Part shown: piece after piece, positions 46,787 through 59,813 of the stretch
How positions within the stretch are numbered: position 1 is the first letter of the stretch
Layout: the number at the start of each line of letters is the position of its first letter
From: Maylandia zebra
Taxonomy: Eukaryota; Chordata; Actinopteri; Cichliformes; Cichlidae
DNA: 64,000 nt
Reading direction: 5' to 3'
NCBI RefSeq assembly: GCF_041146795.1
Contig: NC_135175.1
Location: 25,747,075 to 25,811,074, forward strand
Notes under the pieces: model-generated
The model's input: the letters and a program-made list of their open reading frames with translations, nothing else
Databases searched by the model: none
Told to the model about the DNA's origin: nothing
Translations under genes and position numbers: made by a program

Positions 46787-49330
46787 GCATTGATCTACCA
46801 GATGCTTGTCGATGATGGCTTGTCACGCTGTAATATGTAGTCCTCAGTGGAACTCAACTATGCAATGCTGCACACCACGTAGCTGCTGCTTATTCCAGCG
46901 ACTTTAAGAACTTTTTAAATAAGCATTGGTCATTTTGGAGTTGGCTGGGTGTACAGTTTGCACAGTAGTATTAGAGGAGCGCTACAGCAGCACGCCTTTG
47001 TTTTCATCCACTTTATGTGACATCACCGATGTGCCTCATCCAGAGCCTTACTTTTTTTTCCCACTTCAAAAGGCTTTCAGATGATGTACCTGAGGCAGCC
47101 ACACAGTATAGATCCTCAGTGACACTTTTAACGTGCTGTTTGGCAACTTAAAAGAACTAAAATCTGTAGGTTGGGGTGTGATTGTAGTGGCGACTACGCA
47201 ACAGTGGAAATTAAGAAGCAAAAGTAATTTATGGAAACATTCATGATTTTCTCTCATGGACCTAAGAGATGGATCTTTAAGGTTTATCATGTTCTCTGAT
47301 TCCTGAAGTGATGCCACTTAGGAAAAAAGACAAAAAACAGTTAAGGAGATTTTTATAGGATTTTTTTTTGTTGTTGTTGTGTGGTGCAGTTTCCACCTGC
47401 ATTAAGTTTTTTGTAAAAGCTTAAAACTCACAGGAAAACTCTGATTTTGTTGCTGTGTCATGCAGCAGGATCTTTGGTATGACAGTACACTGAAAGCTGA
47501 ATGAAACTAGAAAACATGGGCTCTGATGATAGACACTTGTGGAATTTAGCTAGTCTTGGAGATGTTACCTGTGACAAATTGTTGCAATTGCTAAATTAAA
47601 GGCACTGAAGTGTGCGCAGTGCTTTTTGAGTCCTATTTGACCAGTCAAAGCAAACACCAGTCCACAAACTGGGGGGCAAGGTTTTCAATTTTGCATCTGT
47701 CCCAGGACTGAACCACAGAGGTTTTGATTATGATGGTGAATTGAGCAAGAATTATGTTATCTTATCCTCCAGCAGCATAAACATCAGCAGGAGATTCCTT
47801 TTCATGCTTCAGTTGGGCCTTGGACTGCTGTCAGTTAAAATAATATAAAGAAAATACAAAGTTTGGTTGTTATGTTGTTGCTTTGTGTTCAGATAAATGC
47901 TGCCGAGTTTGATGTTGATGAGACGTTTTTTGTATTAGTTTTGTCTGAATTATGAATTGTGATGTTAGACATGTAGCTTCATAAAAATGCTCATTTTTTT
48001 TGCCCATAAAGGAATAATTTGGTGTCAAGAGTGAGTGTAGCCTGTGGAAAACAGAATCATGTCTCTGCTGTTGTTGTTTTCTGATGAGTGATAAAATGGG
48101 GCAAAGAAAGCTTTGTTTAAAGGCTCCATTGAGGTCACTTTTGTAAGATGACATGAGTGGGTTCAGTCAGACAGCTGAGTGTGGGAGTCTACAGAACAAG
48201 TCCTCTCTTTATGTAAAGAAGACAAACAACTTTGCTGTACTACAAGTTTCTATAGGAAAAGTTGTGAAGCAAGGCAAACAATTGGTTAAAATTCACGCCT
48301 TTGTATGTTTGTACTATAAGGAGGGCACTTTTACTTCTGAAACTGAGAACTCAGTGGTGCATTGCAGAGGCTTTGAATGTGACCCAAATGCTAAAAATGT
48401 ATATTTGTGTTGTGTTAGCTGTCTTTGCTTCAGCGGTTTTGTCACTGCAGGAGTCACCGTGGCCTTACAATGTAACTTAACAGCTTGTGTCCAGGTTCCT
48501 GCCCTTCCAAATACAAAGGCATTCAGCCCTCCACAAACTTGGCACATGAGCCGTCAGCATGGCGATCCTCCACATGAATCTGTTTAGTAACACAGTCATG
48601 ATCACTATTCACCCCGTGAGAAAGTACAGCTCTTTCACAGGATACAAAAGTATTTCATGCTTTCTCTTCTTGTTTTTTGAACAAGAATGACGTGCTGATT
48701 TTGTATATAAGCATTTCTGTCTAAGGTGCGAAAAAAAACTGGAATTTCCCACTAAAATTTCTGGACCAAGATTTTGTTCTACATGAAATTGTCTGATATT
48801 GATGAACGAGCATAGGCGTTCATATTTAATAATGAAAACTCCAGCAAGACCTCTGCCTTCTTTACGACTCTTTTGCAAGCTTATGGCATTCAGTTTATTT
48901 TGAATATGAAGTTCTGAAATGGTACTCAACGCATTCAATGCAATGAGGAAAAACACAACGCTGGTACTCCAGTGCCAGTGAAACTCTGAAACAAAGCTAC
49001 ATGCCTGGTGTGCCAGCCAGAGGTTTGAAGAGAGACAAGTGAAGACAATAGGAAAATAAAGTTACACAAAATATTCTTATTTATTTTGTAAATTTCAGCC
49101 ACATTCTGTGAAGCCAACCATTCTATGCCTTGTAATGTATTGTATATTTACTTGTGTGCGTCATACGTGAGATGAACCTTTGGTTTGTAAATATGAATCT
49201 TAATTATAAACTTCTAAGATGAAGTTTATGTGCAAACATGTTTGATAACCTTAAAGATGTTCAGTATTGGTTACAAATTATTATTCAAAAAACCTTCTCA
49301 AAACAAATAAACGTTTTCAATAAAACAAAT
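46787..49330 (+). other. pxdc1: pxdc1 3' UTR
   Basis: About 2.5 kb of sequence without a convincing ORF runs to paired AATAAA signals at 49306-49311 and 49319-49324, with a GT-rich stretch just after. The extent is inferred from the signals. Confidence 0.65.
49306..49324 (+). terminator. Paired polyadenylation signals of pxdc1
   Basis: Two AATAAA hexamers lie 13 bp apart, followed by the GT-rich gtcctgtgatgtcttttgtg, the classical layout of a cleavage site. Confidence 0.6.
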
Positions 49331-50345
49331 GGTCCTGTGATGTCTTTTGTGCACAAAGTGATTGGACCTTAGGGTCGTAGAACGGCAGATGTAGACTGTG
49401 GGTAACTTGAGAAGCAAGGTGGCTACAATCATTAGTGTTGGATATGAGATTCAGAGGCATTCAGTGATAAGTGCACAATACTCATCCACAAACTCAAAGA
49501 AGTGGAGAATATTTGGTTGGGAAATCATGATTTGTAAATATGAATATCAGAAGCAAATATTCCAAGTTGCTGGAGCCTTATTGGAAGCAGTGCACAAATT
49601 TGGACGGCAATCACTGGCAAATTCTCTTATTCTGGTAGTATTTTAATGTTTATGTATTTAAGATGCTACTAAAAAGAAAGTGAAGACAGAGATGTATGGT
49701 AATATTGATGATATTTATTGTATATGATCACTTTATTCTATGGAAGTACACAGGCATTGAGGTGCTTGGCCCGCTGCCCGTTATCTTAGAGCGACACCTG
49801 ATGGTGGGTACAGGTAGTCATCATCAGTGTCGCTTCTTCAAAATTCAGTACAGTTAAAAGGTTGCTGATTTAAAAAAAAAAGGGAAAACTGTAAAATAAG
49901 AAACAGCAACAAGATGAAGTAAATAATTACAGCAACCAGGCCCCCCGTAACAAACAGAAAGATCAACATCAATATCTTGTGTTGTTTTCATTAGATAATC
50001 TTTGTTATTCTATTTAACTGTGGAAAAAATGTTCTATCAACGGAATGTAAAAATAAAAAACTAAATTGAACATAACACAATAAATATTCATTAATTATTT
50101 GTTATTAACCACCTGTTTATTAGGACGACCTGCATCACAAACCTTGACTTGCAGTTTCATCAGTATAAATACTTATATTTTTGCATTTGTGTACGTTCAT
50201 AAAGTGGAAAAAATAGACCGTAAACATGGCGTAAACGTCGATGAAAATCTTCTGTAAAAAATGTAGTAAGTGGTACAGATCAAAAGTGATTTAAATACTA
50301 TTAAAACAAAATTAAACTACAAAAAAAAGCTAAAGGAGGAACCGT
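49331..50345. other. Short intergenic region between pxdc1 and tmx3
   Basis: About 1 kb of mostly AT-rich sequence with no gene or repeat recognised. The end nearest tmx3 becomes GC-rich at its promoter. Confidence 0.6.
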
Positions 50346-50382
50346 TTTGTTTGGTAACCCCTTCAGGAGGCTGCGCAACCCG

Positions 50383-50392
50383 GCGCATGCGC
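50383..50392. promoter_or_regulatory. NRF1-type palindrome in the tmx3 promoter
   Basis: GCGCATGCGC is a perfect match to the NRF1 consensus, 54 bp upstream of the tmx3 start codon in a local GC-rich patch (50368-50402). Such sites are common in housekeeping promoters. Function is inferred. Confidence 0.6.
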
Positions 50393-50445
50393 GGAGGGAG
50401 GTCGATTTAGCGGTTGTTTCCTGCTTGCTGTTTCCACTCGAAGCA

Positions 50446-50479
50446 ATGGCAGAAGTAAAAGCTTCCCTGGCTTGTGGAG
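50446..50479 (+). CDS. tmx3: tmx3 first coding exon
   Basis: ATG GCA GAA GTA AAA GCT encodes [11 protein letters not shown] plus one base, with donor GAG|GTATGT. The start gives a signal peptide with a hydrophobic core completed by exon 2 ([12 protein letters not shown]). A longer upstream frame without an intron is ignored because it lacks the signal-peptide start. Confidence 0.88.
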
Positions 50480-53400
50480 GTATGTTCAGCTTTTGTATTT
50501 CCTGTATGAATAACAGTGGACCACACACGCTATCCCAGCATCAGTTTAAAGGCCCCTAGCAGCTGCCGTTGGTGAAAATGCGGCTCAAACTGAAGCACAG
50601 TTAGCCGGAGGGGCGACAGCTTTAGCTGGTGATGCTTCAGTCATGAGGTTTAATGCTGGGGAGGAAAAGAAACCTTAAAGCTGTAAAGCTTCACATTGAG
50701 ATAAACACCTTGTCTGATTTCAGTGTTTTCTTTTACCGTCACAGTTATAGCGGCTTTCCTGAGTTCAGCGGTGCTTGCATTTGTTGAAGACCTAGATGAC
50801 ACGTAAGTGATGCACTACTATGTGCTTTTCCCCCTTCACTGATTCACCAATTCAGCTTCCTGCTACGGCAACTTCCGAGTTTAGAAATCATGCTCCGTGT
50901 GGATGCAAAGTGGCTCACTGCTCCTACTTCCTGTACTTTAGCAATGCTCTAAACCCTGTATGGTAAAAAGTGCCCACATTGCAGTGGTTGCATTAGCAGA
51001 AAAAAAAATACATGGTGGTGATGCTGATTTCCTCTCTTTCTAGTTGCACAGTGCTTTATTTTTTTTAATTGGATGCCTGTGGTGAAAAGTCTCTGTAGAT
51101 TATCTCTCTTGTGTGTAATAAGCCTGTCTTTGTATTGGAACATTTTTCATGATTTTGCCAATGACAATTTAAACATTAGCTCATCAATGGGCAGAGAGTA
51201 GTCTGCACGCCACAGGCTTTAATTGATTTTTTTCAGGCCCCCAGATGTCAGCAGTTTAAATGTGAGAATATGATTCTTACGTTAAATATGAGTTTGGATT
51301 GCTGTGGGGAGATTTACCCATATGGTATACTCAGTCTTTTGTGGTATTTCATTTGATTTTATTATTCATTAATTTTAATGTGATTTATTTGATTGTCAGA
51401 ACTTGTCATTTCTGTCTAGTCTCAGCTGAATGGTTACAACTATGTTTTTTCTCTATTCCATAGATTTAAAGACACCAGAGTGAATGACGTCTGGCTGGTT
51501 GATGTGAGTTTGACATTATGGACCCACACAAACACACACTCTAACCTGGGTCCATTGAGCTATGGTTTACTTCATATCCAGCACGCCACTGTCTGAATCA
51601 TCCCTTGCGGAAGCAATGGGAGTCTGGGTGGGATGTCATAAGGGAGGGGGTCGTGCAAACAGTCCCCTGTGATTAGTGAATGAGAAGTCATGCATGCACG
51701 GCAAAGCCGGGGGGCTCTGAGAGCTTTAAAGCAGGGTTTGTGTCGACACCCAAAGTAGCAAAAGTTGCTTTTGCTGCGCGTTATGGGCTCCATGGTGAAT
51801 TGTGACATTAGTTTTATTTTTGTGTTGTTTTCTTATACTGATGAAATTGTTATATGTTGTGTAATTTGTGGAAACTAAGCTCCTAAAAAGAAATTCAAAC
51901 AAACCAGACAATCACTGGAGCAAAAGGCTTTTACGTAAAATTAGTCAACAAGTTCTGCTTAACACTGAATCTTTGTCTTTTATTGCCATAATAACTGTTT
52001 TGTAATCCTTTTGGCTTTCAGTGGAGAAAGACCACTGTAACTGTTACCCATGGTCACATGTTAGGTTAGCCATTAAATCAACAATAAAGCACCAATGTGT
52101 AAAATTAGTACAGGAAAAATATGGTGTAACCGAAAAAGCCATAAAAATAACTTGCACAAGAGAGCAGATACAAACCAGTGTTTTAAGTATACAAAGAATC
52201 GTAACCAGTTACATAAGACATGTAATAGTCACACATATAATATAATAGACTTGTAATAACATTTCAATAAAAATGATGATTAAAAAACAGACAAAAACCA
52301 AACACTAAACGAGACCAGATAAAACAAACCTTTAATACACTACTTTTTGTTATTCATAAATTCAGACATACTTAACGTCCACTGATAAAGACAAACACGG
52401 TGTGTCATACCGGCTTCATAACTGCCTAACTTGTAAAATGCAATGGTACCTTAAATGGCCCTCTGGTTAAAGTGATGATTAAGAGCATGGGGAATCATAC
52501 TTTCTCATGCTACTATCTCACCTCTGTGTGAAGATCTTTTTGTGGTGGTGGAATAAGACGTGACGTGCAATCTTTAGCGGGTTGTTTTGTTCTAATGAGC
52601 ATGTCGTCATTTTGTGCATGCCTGTCTGTTAAACCCTACGTTTAGTGCTGCCGGCGTGCTCTGGAATGATGGTCTGGCACTTTTTCCTCCAAGGGAGGAA
52701 ATGGAACACAGTCTGACTTAAAGTCAGTCATTGCTGAAGTGTATTTCATGCAAAAGATGCAAAAAGGCAAATTAAATGGTCAAAAGCTAACATGACCTAA
52801 CACTGACAACATAGATGTCACAGTTTTCTCCTTCATTCACATGAACTCTGTTTCATCTTACAGTACCTGTCTTTTAGTTATCCTAAATGGCCTTTTATTC
52901 TTTTTGTTTGGTAAGCATAGTGTGCCATGTTAGTATTTTATTTTCTCTTGTCCTGTGAAACTTACTTCATTACGTTATGTCTGTGTAGGTTCTCAGTTGT
53001 CCAGGTCATGGTAGCTTCAGGAGCTTGACAAAAGAAGTCCAGTGGCCTTCTTTTCAAGCTCTTAAGACTTCATTACATTGTTCACATAAACTCAACCTTT
53101 CCTCAATCAGTTAAATTAAAAGTCCTGTACCTTTGCATATATTTTACTTTGACATATTTCTATAAATGTGCTGAAAATGTTAGAACAGCTTTTATTTTGA
53201 AGACATATGGGTACATAAGGATTATCTGTGGATATTTCATTAACCCTTGATGTATTATAAATCTTACCAGCAAACAGACAGATATTAAAAAAGAGAGAGT
53301 TTAACATTTAATTATAGTCTCCCTTAGAGGTAGCTAATGTGTCGTCATGGCAAAAAGAAAGTTAGACCTTTTGCCAATTCTACATTTTTTATATTGGGAC

Positions 53401-56400
53401 ATAATAGAAGTAATGCTCTCCTTACCAAGTCTTAAAATTTGGTAAATATAACCTTAGATGGACAGCAGCACGTGACATATCACACAGTGTCATTATCAGT
53501 AAATCATGAAAATGCAGAAGCAGTTTGTGGAAAAATTAAGTACACCCCAGTGTCTACTGATTTACTAGCTTGTAGAACGACTAGCCATACTTCAGCCTGT
53601 TAACTAATGTTAAGATCTAAGATGCTAACTGAGGCCTGTAGAGTCTGAGATGCTCTGGGGGTGAACTTGCCGCGATGTCCACTTCTGGCAAGATTAACAA
53701 TTGTCTTGAATTTTCCATGTTCTCACTGTAGAATGATGCACTTTTAATTATTTGGAAATGGTCATATAGCCTCTCCAACACAGATGGACAGCAGCTTTTC
53801 CTTCTCTAAGAACAGTTAGACACTGCATTGCAGATGTCGTTCCTTCCTGGCAAACAAGTGTCAGTGCTCCAGACAGGAAAAACGTCTGTTTCTATGGCAG
53901 TGCTCACATTTGCTAATGACCAGTGCATTTGATTAGTAAAAGCAGGGTGTGCCTTATTTTTACCACAACTCTGCCTTTGTTTTGCCCCGGTACTAAAGAC
54001 ACTGCATCTGTACTGTTAATGTGACATCATGAAGTTCAGACTTCTGCAATGTAGAAAATATGAAAATATACTAGCGTCCCAAACCCTGATAAATGGGAGG
54101 GATGGATCAGGAAGGACTGCCGACATAAAATCTGTGTCAAATCAAATATGCGGATCCATCCTCTGTGGTGAACCGTTGGGAAATAAAGGACCAGCTGAAA
54201 GCACCTTCTCTTTTCTCTGTTCTTTGAAAACGGGATGACATGAGTACAGTTCTTGAACCACTATTTCAAGCTTAGCTTAAAATTAAACAACTGCAATTGT
54301 TCTTCCTTTTTTATCTGCTGTTAATTACCAATAATGCTTTAACTCAGCTGTGTTTGTCCTTTCAACAATGGGGTGAATCTTGACAGCGCAATATTAAGGT
54401 CGCTATTAATATAGCTTATGATTATATGAAAGACTTCACAGTAGGTTGTACATGATCTAAAGAATGCTTTTTTTAAATTCTTGTGGTCTCTTTCAGTTCT
54501 ATGCTCCGTGGTGCGGCTATTGTAAAAAACTAGAGCCAATATGGCATGAGGTAGGAGCTGAGCTGAAGAGCTCAGGGTCGCCGGTTCGTGTGGGAAAGAT
54601 GGATGCTACGGCTTACTCTGGTGAGTAAATCATGTAGCAGTTTAATGTCTTCCCCTGGAGCTTGCGTGCCCCCAGGTGATTACTTTATGTGCTAGAGACA
54701 ACATTTCTCTGTAATGGACCATGTTGTTCAACATCATGATGCTTTCAATATAAACATTAGAGTATTAATGCCAGTTACTGTGACATTTGTGTGACGTGTA
54801 GGGATGTTGGTACAGCAATATTACAAGTGTGTTAGAGTAAAAATTATACCTCTACAAATGCAACAGTTCTGTGTCTTATTAAGCAGCTGCTAACTGCAAG
54901 ATTAATCTATGGACACGTATTCTCCAGCCACAGGAAAGCATCTTTCTTTTTGAATCTGTAATGCTTCAGAGAGATATACTTAATTTTTGCAGTGAGATTA
55001 AATTAGGAGAGCATTTGAATCCTTTAAGACGATTACAAGAGGGTATTAAAATCTTTCAAAGAGAGAGACGTCTTTCAAGATGTGGAGATTAAGCCTTTCA
55101 AAAAAAGCAAGTATGATTTGTATTGTTTTCTGTGTTGCAGGAATGGCATCAGAGTTTGGTGTTCGTGGTTACCCCACAATAAAACTGTAAGTACCACTCT
55201 TTAGTTTGGTATAGATGCAAGATGAAGTTAAATGATTTGAATATATCCCACACTCATTATAGACTTTATGGGAAGTAATACCAAGCAGTTTTTTAAAAAC
55301 AAGTTATTATACTTGAGCGCTTAGAAAAAGTAATATGCTATTAAAAGGTTAATTAAATTTGAACACAATATTTAATTATTCCATTAAAGTTGTTTTGCAG
55401 GTAACACTGTCTTTGTGAAGCTTCAGTAATTTTCCTTTCACTATTTAATCAGAGGAGCGTTTTTTTTCACCAACATGTAGTAATTTTGGACTGTAATTTG
55501 TTATGTGGCTGTTGCATTATTTATATTTTATACTCTAGCTATTGCTTCAGCCACCCCACCCCCACTGTAACCTCCTGTATCTAAGTGTACCTGCGTGTAT
55601 TTTGTGTCATTATAAAGATGCTTTTTCCCTTGTTGCCTTGCCTTTGGAGATGCCCTTAGATAAATTATTCAAGAGGGAATAAGGTGTTGTTGCTTTCTCC
55701 TTAAGGCATAACCAAGTAACAAAGTCAGTTCACACATTTTGAAAAAAAATTATATTAGTTTGGCACTTCAGAGTGCTGTTAATTACACATTTCTTGTGGG
55801 ATGATTGTGCAAAACTCCCTTTAGTCATTGGAATTAGCAATAGCTTCTTGATTTCACTCGTATGCCTTTCTTACAGTATATCTGAGTGTACCTGTGAAAC
55901 TACAAATGCAGTTGTCCAAATGTTTTAGCGCATACTTTCCATTTAATTTATTTCAAATCATTTCTTAAAATTCAAGTGCCATTTTTTTTATTATAAAATG
56001 AATGAATTTAGGTAGACACCAGCTGCTTAACGGCAGGGCTCATGTTGACATGAGATAAATGATCTTGCAACTTAGCAGAGTTCCCTCCATTTATATGAAG
56101 CTGAATCATTTATCAGCACACTAACATAATGGGCTCCCCATTTAGTTTCATCAAGCTCATTTGGGAAAGTGCCACAAGATCACTGCAGGGTTCATAACAT
56201 TAAACCAAGCAAGTGATGAAACATCCATCGAAGAACACGAGATACCTCCCTTGGTGACAGAAGGAGACTTGATTTAGAGTTCTGTTTCCCCCTGAGTTCA
56301 TTAAGCGCCGTGGGCTGATGCAACCTTAGCAATCCTTAATGCATTTTGCTTGTTGTAAGAGCTCGACTCGAGCAGTTTTCTCGGCTGGAACTCAATTAGG

Positions 56401-59268
56401 TAAAGTCATTTGTCTTTTTTTTTTCCCCTATTGGAGGTGTAATGATTTAGATTAAGTTGACCTTTGCGGTGAACAGGGTTTTCCTGGTAGGTGCTGTTTC
56501 ACCAGAACATGCTGTTTGTATGACAGGTTGTTGTTTTTAAGTTCAGATGTTGGTCACAGACTTTTAAGTGAGATAATTTGCTTTTTATTGTTAAAGGCAT
56601 TCATTTCATATGTAAAGGTATGATGTTAATATAAAACATGGGCAGAGTTTCAAAATTATGATGGAAACGTCTGTAAAAGAAAGGCTTAATCTGGCATTAA
56701 ATTCTAGGTTTTCAATTTGTTTTCTTTTCACATCATATACCACATATCTTATATTCAATGTATAACATATGAGACACCTATAACATGAAAGGGAACAGGT
56801 GGATTTATAAAACTGCTTATTGCAATGGTTTCTCAAAAATTGCTAACTCCTGTTAACTTACAATAGGTGTCTCCATAGTTTACAAAATTAGATATAAAAA
56901 ACAAAAACATCCAGTGATGGGCTGTTCTTGTCAATGACAGAGGTCAGAGGAGAACTGCTTGATTGGTTAAGGCCCCCCCCCCAAAAAAGAAAAGTGACTG
57001 CAACTATTTTGAGCATGATTGCTTTGCAGATCAGTATCTCAGTATGCGTAACACGCTGAAACTTGATTGGCCAGACCAAACCAGGCTTCACTCCCTGTGA
57101 CTCACCAAAACTGAAGTGTGGAAAAGCATGTCTTGGTACGATGACTTTAGATTTCTGCTGTAATGCGCAGATGGTAGGGTCACGATTTGGCATCCAGCTG
57201 CCTTGTGTCAACGCTTCAGGCTGGGTTAGTGGTAAAATTGCGTGGGGAATGCTTTTCCCTGGCGCATATTAAGGCCCTTAATACCAACTGAACATCATTC
57301 GAATGCCATTGCCGAGCCGAGTATTGTTGCTGACCGTGTGCATCTCTTGATAGCCACTGCCAGCAGGGTAAGGCGCCATTTCACAAAGCACACATGATCT
57401 GAAGCCGGTTCCATCGACATGCCAGCGGGTTTTGTATGTTCCATTCGCCTCGGCTCTCGACCAAAACCCCCTTTGGGATGAGGTTGAAAGGGAGAGCCGT
57501 ACAGCCAGCAATTCTGTAGCATCGTGTACTGGTTTTATATGAACATGGTAAACAATCTGTAAGGAATGTTTCCAATATTATACTGAATCTATGCCACCAA
57601 TTAATTTAGGATTTTTTAAGTGGGCAAAGGTGGGTCCAACACTACATTAGAAAAGCATACAAAAAATTGGCACCTGCTATATAAAATGAGGAAGAACCAG
57701 TAGAAGGAAAAAAATATTTGTGTTGCTTAAACAGCAAAAATAATCTACTCTAAAATGTCAAAAGAGCGGTCCAATCAGAAAATTTAGTTCGACGTACACC
57801 TCTTGCATAATATTCTTTTTTCATACAAATCCTGAATGCATGACTGCCAAGCAGTTAATTCCCGTTTTATTCAGTTTCACATAAATATGCAAGCGGTGTC
57901 ATTCTGTTGGCACAAAACAGTGAAAGGTGTTGAATGGGTTTTCAATGAAATATTCAGTCTTTCACTATTTTTTCTTATTATTTTCAGGTTAAAGGGTGAT
58001 CTTGCCTACAATTACAAGGGACCGAGGACAAAAGATGATATTGTAGAGTTTGCCAACAGGGTGGCAGGGTAAGTTACAGGGTTCAAACAACACTTGGAAA
58101 TCAACATGAGGAGAAACTGAGAGCCGAGTAGAACTTCCCTTATTTCACAGGAAGACATGCCAAGCTAAATGAAAACCATCTAAGGCAGCTTATCAACCCA
58201 GGCCATATTTGTTTCATAGCTCAATGGATTTCTGCCTCTGATGCTCCACTTTAAACCACTGTATCAAGTGAGCCTGACAGATTTCTCCCCTCCTTGAGGG
58301 AAATCAAACTAGATCCGTGACAGAGGGGCTGATCAAAAGCTTGGCTCGGAGACGGGTTGAGGACTGCAGTGGTTTTTTGAACTGCCACTGGGTGGTGCTA
58401 GCAGCACAGAAACCAAGATTAGGACGTTACACATCACTGTTGTACTCTGTGAGGTTTAAATACTTATCAAAATGAACTCCTGTCTATGTTTTGTTTGTTT
58501 GTTTGTTTGTTTGTTTGTTTGTTCTTTATTCCATCAGACCAGCCGTCCGAGCCCTTCCCAGCAAGCAGATGTTTGAGCACATGATGAAACGGCACGATGT
58601 GCTTTTTGTGTATGTTGGTGGGGATTCTCCTCTCAAAGTAAGCAACCTACATCAATACACTTTCATTCTTTTATTCTTTAGCAACCACACAAAAGTCTGC
58701 ATCATAGGGGCAATGCTATGCTGCAGCATTGACATAATATAAGAAAGAATTAATTCTATGCAATACCTTCAAGTGATAATTTACAATCTTTGAATACCGA
58801 AAGCCTTTTTTTTTTTTCCTTCTTTTTTTGCTATTGCAGGAGAAGTACAACGACGCTGCCTCTGAGCTCATCGTCTATACTTACTTCTTCTCTGCTTCAG
58901 AGGAAGCCTTGCCAGAGGTAATGCTTTGAATAGGCGATCATCTTTCGTCTTTAGAAAGTATGAAATTAATTTCACAAAGATACACTCACAAACATGTCAT
59001 TAATGCACTTGGGAATGACACATGCAGTTATATTTTCCTAGTTTGAGATAATGTATTTAGATTCTTTGAGCATGTCTCTTGCCCTGGGATTGCACACGTT
59101 ACAAGCGCTGATGTTTTTTTTTCCCAGTACAAAGAGTTTTTCACATATTTTATATGATTTATGGATCTTTGTCTAAAGTGGTGTTTTTGTGTTTTCAACA
59201 GTCAGTATCTTTGCCAGAGCTTCCTGCTGTCGTAGTCTTTAAAGATGGAGGCTACTTTACCTATGATG
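50446..59268 (+). CDS. tmx3: Thioredoxin-related transmembrane protein 3 (TMX3), first nine coding exons; 3' part outside the window
   Basis: TMX3 is a type I membrane thiol-disulfide oxidoreductase of the ER. Exons are 50446-50479, 50745-50802, 51464-51503, 54497-54620, 55141-55186, 57988-58068, 58538-58637, 58840-58917 and 59202-59268, giving 209 codons plus one base, all GT-AG and in phase. Residues 1-23 form a signal peptide ending SSAVLA before FVEDLDD. The thioredoxin domain has [20 protein letters not shown] (active site C50-G-Y-C53) and [19 protein letters not shown] (the cis-proline loop). Then come the b domain ([20 protein letters not shown]) and [19 protein letters not shown] and LPAVVVFKD. 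The remaining b', transmembrane and KK-type retrieval tail must be to the right. Teleosts may have tmx3a and tmx3b; I cannot choose. Confidence 0.95.
51504..54496 (+). other. tmx3: tmx3 intron 3
   Basis: This is 2,993 bp. A somewhat GC-richer patch lies at 51560-51780. Otherwise it is AT-rich with no feature I can support. Confidence 0.75.
54497..54620 (+). CDS. tmx3: tmx3 active-site exon
   Basis: The acceptor is ctctttcag and the donor CTG|GTGAGT. It encodes [20 protein letters not shown], then [10 protein letters not shown]. The redox motif is CGYC, where mammalian TMX3 has CGHC. Both cysteines are intact. Confidence 0.95.
55187..57987 (+). other. tmx3: tmx3 intron 5
   Basis: This is 2,801 bp. 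It holds the Tc1-like relic (57000-57670) and is otherwise AT-rich with nothing recognised. Confidence 0.8.
57000..57670 (+). pseudogene. Tc1-like transposase relic in tmx3 intron 5
   Basis: The plus strand keeps, with frameshifts, a reading [13 protein letters not shown] near 57150, then segments matching acttccagcagg-type and cctttgggatgaggttgaaag (57467-57490), equivalent to the LWDxVERE motif of Tc1 transposases. The end gaatgtttccaa...gaatctatgccacc (57561-57597) corresponds to the ECFQ-ESMP C-terminus. It is heavily mutated with no intact ORF. Confidence 0.7.
58489..58523. repeat. (TTTG)n microsatellite
   Basis: About eight GTTT/TTTG units lie just before the acceptor of tmx3 exon 7, close enough to act as part of its polypyrimidine context. 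Confidence 0.9.
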
Positions 59269-59813
59269 GTAAGTATTTTATTTGCTTTAGGCTTTGTCCA
59301 CTACTGTTGTCTTGTTTTTTTCAATTGGTTTAGTTTAATAGCTTAACTAGAGGGCAGTAGGGTGCCATGCTGTCTCCTGCTCCCGCCTGCTATTCCCTCC
59401 TCCTTCTCGCCTCTCACATAAACTTTGTAACCAGAGCTGTCTTCATGTAGTTTTCCCGTTCCTGCCGCTGCTCTTTCATCCTCACCACACTGAGTTATGG
59501 TGTGCCTGGCCCATCATAAAGCACCCCAGGCTCTGCCCACTATTGTGTGTGTGGTTAGGCCAGTGATGTTGTGGCAGTTTGTCTCTGGGCGGACATACAT
59601 AGCAGGCCAGGGTGGATGAACTGGCTTGAGTGGGCGTGCGAGACCGCAGATTCGACCAAAGAAGAGCGCAGAGCTGGTAGTGTGTATACAGTCAAAGCCA
59701 AGAGGTGAATCGCTGCATCAGCCATCGAGTCAAAGCAGACAAAAAAGAAAATCACATTTGCGATGCGTAAAAGCTTTAGAGGATCTGCTTTTTCAGGTCA
59801 TAATTGAAAGCTT

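Noticed and set aside
48153-48587. 144-codon open frame after pxdc1
   Set aside because: It lies inside the inferred pxdc1 3' UTR, resembles no known protein and has no coding-like composition.
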